Source of the DNA: Clostridiales bacterium UBA6981
GTDB taxonomy: Bacteria > Bacillota > Clostridia > Oscillospirales > Oscillospiraceae
Direction: 5' to 3'
DNA: 16,366 nucleotides
Assembly (NCBI GenBank): GCA_002450075.1
Contig: DJYJ01000043.1
Coordinates: forward strand, 1-16,366
Position numbers and translations under genes: made by a program. This document shows positions 15,601-16,366 of this stretch, one piece after another (positions within the stretch are counted from its first letter, which is position 1; the number at the start of each line of letters is the position of its first letter). Below the pieces are notes generated by a model. That model saw nothing but the letters and a program-made list of their open reading frames with translations. It did not search any database and was not told the DNA's origin.

Positions 15601-15831
15601 AACATCGAGACCGGACAGGACAGGCATCATGATATCCAGCAGCACCAGAGACAGCGTGCCGCTGTTTGCGCGGATCAGGTCCATCGTCTCTCCGCCGTCG
15701 GAGGCGAAGAGAAGCTCATAGTCGCTCTTTAAGATCTCGCCGAGTATCTCCCGGTTGATCAGCTCGTCGTCCGCGATCAGGATCTGCCTTTTTCCGTTTG
15801 CGGAGTGAAACTTTTCATGGCTCTTGAGCAT
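12631..15831 (-). CDS. REC-GGDEF-EAL-TM-sensor-TM-GGDEF c-di-GMP turnover protein, 1066 aa
   Basis: Domains in order: a receiver domain (about 14-132) with acidic pair Asp21/Asp22, phospho-acceptor Asp66 (LVLLDIMMP), Thr96 and Lys116; a GGDEF-like domain (about 145-300) whose signature is degenerate, EADTF at 222-226, so probably not a cyclase; an EAL domain (about 308-560) with the catalytic set present (E346 in EALVR, N405, E437, D467/D468 in MDDFGTGYSSL, K488, E524, Q544), so probably an active c-di-GMP phosphodiesterase; an Ala/Pro/Glu-rich linker (565-620); TM1 (about 628-648); a helical extracytoplasmic region (about 650-838); TM2 (about 841-860); a HAMP-like or linker segment; and a canonical GGDEF domain (about 905-1066) with GGDEF at 983-987 and an intact RxxD inhibitory site, R974-D977. 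The ATG at 15831 is the first start after an in-frame TGA; its ribosome site is weak. No partner histidine kinase is visible. Confidence 0.93.
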   Translation of the reverse strand: MLKSHEKFHSANGKRQILIADDELINREILGEILKSDYELLFASDGGETMDLIRANSGTLSLVLLDIMMPVLSGLDVLKIIKEDASLSRIPVIVMTSEKDTEVESLRLGATDFIPKPYPDVNVIHARVLRTIELFEDRDIIQSTERDTLTGLYNREYFFRYAEQYDQFHPEVETDAVIIDINHFRMINERYGKAYGDEVLRRIAQLLRESFGEGGGIVSRLEADTFMAYCPHRDDYETLLEKDFSSLTNEDTAKSRVRLRVGVYSCADKSIDMERRIDRAKMAAESMKNSYTRAIGFYDNDLHERELYAEKLIEDFSAALREHQFTVYYQPKFDVRPDTPVLSSAEALVRWIHPELGLISPGVFIPLFEENGLIQRLDAYVWRETARQMRDWKDRLGYSVPVSVNVSRIDMYDPDLPATLQEIIREHGLTGRDFLLEVTESAYTQDSTQIIATVETLRKNGFQIEMDDFGTGYSSLNMISKLPIDALKLDMQFIREAFRAGGNTHIVEVIIGISDYLSVPVIAEGVETAEQLHVLKALGCDLVQGYFFSKPVPAAEFEPFILQKKEADLAAASAPAPDKEASSATDRIARSAKLELLRETADTPEPAAESTPAEEPVKEHTGFQLKTASIFFAILAFFAAVALLISDIAVTKGYQRMEAASARFIVSQMAASDMESGSDYLTDRVRCFVVTGEIDYLNDFIEEVEQTRRRDKAVERLSELLAEEGRSAINSLNTALSLSNELVAVENRAMRLILEAEHYDLSGIPAGIASIALTDAERAMTDEELKDMAQSLVFDNNYMHYKDRIRENVNLCTQALILSSSQEREQASARLSLLVRIQTAMTIIFFLIVLGIITLITMMVRKPLTRMVMKMQQQEEITPTGVEELRFVTRIYNRILQENRTVREKLSHEASHDALTGLFNRGAYDLLMESTDKQHMALILIDIDDFKGVNDTYGHAVGDRVLKRVADLMRASFRSVDILCRIGGDEFVVVMTRVNSSMSQLVHNKIGRMNDLLQHPTDDLPPVSLSVGVAFSDREKPQGDIFQDADTALYQVKEAGRRGCKIYDGK

Positions 15832-15840
15832 GCTTCCGGC

Positions 15841-15892
15841 TCATCCCCTTCCCGGCTCCCTCTCCCGACCGGACGGCGGGAGAAGGATGACA
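15841..15892 (-). other. folded leader before the c-di-GMP gene
   Basis: On the transcript, TCTCCCG and CGGGAGA can form a 7-bp stem with a 9-nt loop (15860-15882), with GC-rich flanks up to the start codon. There is no T-run after it, so it is not a terminator. I see no c-di-GMP riboswitch consensus in it. The structure may contribute to the weak-looking translation start. Confidence 0.35.
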
Positions 15893-15913
15893 ATAGTAAG
15901 AACACAATAATTA

Positions 15914-15960
15914 AATATAATACTATCTTATATTAAACCACATCGCGGGGAATCGTTCAA
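15914..15960 (-). promoter_or_regulatory. promoter of the c-di-GMP gene with an overlapping palindrome
   Basis: On the minus strand TTGAAC (15960-15955) and TTTAAT (15937-15932) are spaced by 17 nt. At the predicted start, AATATAA (15914-15920) and TTATATT (15928-15934) form a perfect inverted repeat around a 7-nt centre. It resembles an operator, but AT-rich DNA gives such repeats easily. Confidence 0.45.
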
Positions 15961-16164
15961 TCCTGGATTTCACGCAGACAGGCCGGAGCGGCCGGTTTTA
16001 TCCCGCCACCGTGCAGGGACAAAACCGATCCGGTGACGAACTTCGACCGCTTCCGCAAACAATACGACATCGAACAAACGCAAAAACGCAAAAAAGCAGC
16101 CCCAAAGGGCGCGCAGATTAGGGAGACGACAGGTTTTGAACGGACCTTTTCCGCCCATACTTCA
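15961..16164. other. intergenic stretch, no supported gene
   Basis: Short frames exist on both strands, but none has a ribosome site with a plausible start or a recognisable protein. On the minus strand the sequence is T-rich after a GCCCTTTGGGGC motif (around 16096-16115), and a GC-rich fold GGCCGGAGCGGCCGG lies at 15981-15995. It may be the far part of a long leader reaching the c-di-GMP gene from the promoter at 16288-16316. Confidence 0.4.
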
Positions 16165-16281
16165 CAGAAAAGGGGCTGTCTCAAAAGTCAGCCCCGAAAA
16201 AAGAGTAAAATAACGGCAGCCGTCCCTTGAAAAAGGGGCGGCTGTCGGCTTAATATTAGGTTGTGAAGCACAATAAAAAGC
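16165..16281 (-). ncRNA. candidate small RNA or attenuated leader
   Basis: Downstream of the minus-strand promoter at 16288-16316, the predicted RNA would fold into three hairpins: TTGTG/CACAA (16261-16273); a 12-bp stem with two G-U pairs (16246-16235 with 16226-16215), followed by a T-rich stretch ending in six T; and GGGGCTGACT/AGACAGCCCC (16195-16186 with 16181-16172, one T-T mismatch), followed by TTTTCTG. The last looks like an intrinsic terminator. Length would be about 115 nt. There is no open frame with a ribosome site inside. No known RNA family is recognised. Confidence 0.4.
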
Positions 16282-16287
16282 AGGTAG

Positions 16288-16316
16288 ATTATACCCTGTA
16301 TGAGGCAGGGCGTCAA
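16288..16316 (-). promoter_or_regulatory. near-perfect sigma-A promoter, minus strand
   Basis: TTGACG (16316-16311, five of six) and TATAAT (16293-16288, perfect) are separated by 17 nt. The spacer begins with CCCTG and ends with CAGGG, an inverted repeat that could be an operator. No protein gene begins directly downstream. Confidence 0.75.
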
Positions 16317-16366
16317 CTGAAACTACCGATGGAAACAGAAATATTTTGTAGGTGTTACAATGATGC

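Noticed and set aside
12592..15732. Plus-strand open frame of about 1046 codons opposite the c-di-GMP gene
   Set aside because: It is a codon-bias shadow. The minus strand carries REC, EAL and GGDEF motifs over its full length.
15957..16230. Overlapping small frames on both strands
   Set aside because: No recognisable protein, poor starts, and the region carries hairpins and promoters instead.
15832..16281. c-di-GMP (GEMM) riboswitch upstream of the c-di-GMP gene
   Set aside because: I looked for the conserved GEMM core and the tetraloop/receptor pattern and did not find them.
1..16366. tRNA, rRNA, transposase or integrase genes that could explain the deletion scars
   Set aside because: None is visible on either strand; the scars have no recognisable insertion-sequence ends.

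Overview
The window looks like a piece of a Gram-positive, high-GC Clostridia chromosome, most likely a gut Oscillospirales-type organism. The reasons are: strong AGGAGG-type ribosome binding sites, near-consensus sigma-A promoters, short AT-rich promoter islands between GC-rich genes, lipoprotein signal peptides ending in LS(S/G)C, and a LacI-controlled polysaccharide locus without any SusC/SusD pair. The taxonomy is inference; no rRNA or tRNA gene is present.

Layout. (1) 1-805, plus strand: the last codons of a membrane protein, overlapping by ATGA an alpha/beta hydrolase. (2) About 880-3060: a scarred region. A promoter and a leader with two terminator-like hairpins precede an in-frame chimera (MATE transporter N-terminus joined to a DUF4213/DUF364 C-terminus). 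Facing it on the minus strand are a nucleoside hydrolase that has lost its middle and, in the same frame after its stop codon, a core fragment of a 2-hydroxyacid dehydrogenase. (3) 3427-4767: an intact malic enzyme with its own promoter and a perfect bidirectional terminator. (4) 4804-12593: a carbohydrate locus. A LacI-family regulator is divergent from a two-gene lipoprotein operon: a 1585-residue surface protein made of about ten CBM_4_9-like beta-sandwich modules, five of them a recently amplified array, followed by a GH32-type fructan-active lipoprotein. (5) 12631-15831, minus strand: a 1066-residue c-di-GMP protein, REC-GGDEF(degenerate)-EAL-TM-sensor-TM-GGDEF(canonical). (6) 15832-16366: a promoter and leader region, then a second, nearly perfect minus-strand promoter followed by folded, U-rich sequence that could be a small RNA.

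How the genes work together: the LacI repressor probably senses a sugar and controls both itself and the lipoprotein operon across a 316-bp divergent region full of inverted repeats. The CBM-array protein would hold a polysaccharide at the surface while the GH32 enzyme cuts it. No transporter or intracellular sugar enzyme is linked here, so uptake must be encoded elsewhere. The malic enzyme and the c-di-GMP protein appear to be independent units.

The most unusual items are the modular CBM array with CxxC motifs, the architecture of the c-di-GMP protein, the cluster of in-frame deletion scars, and the orphan promoter with hairpins at the right edge.
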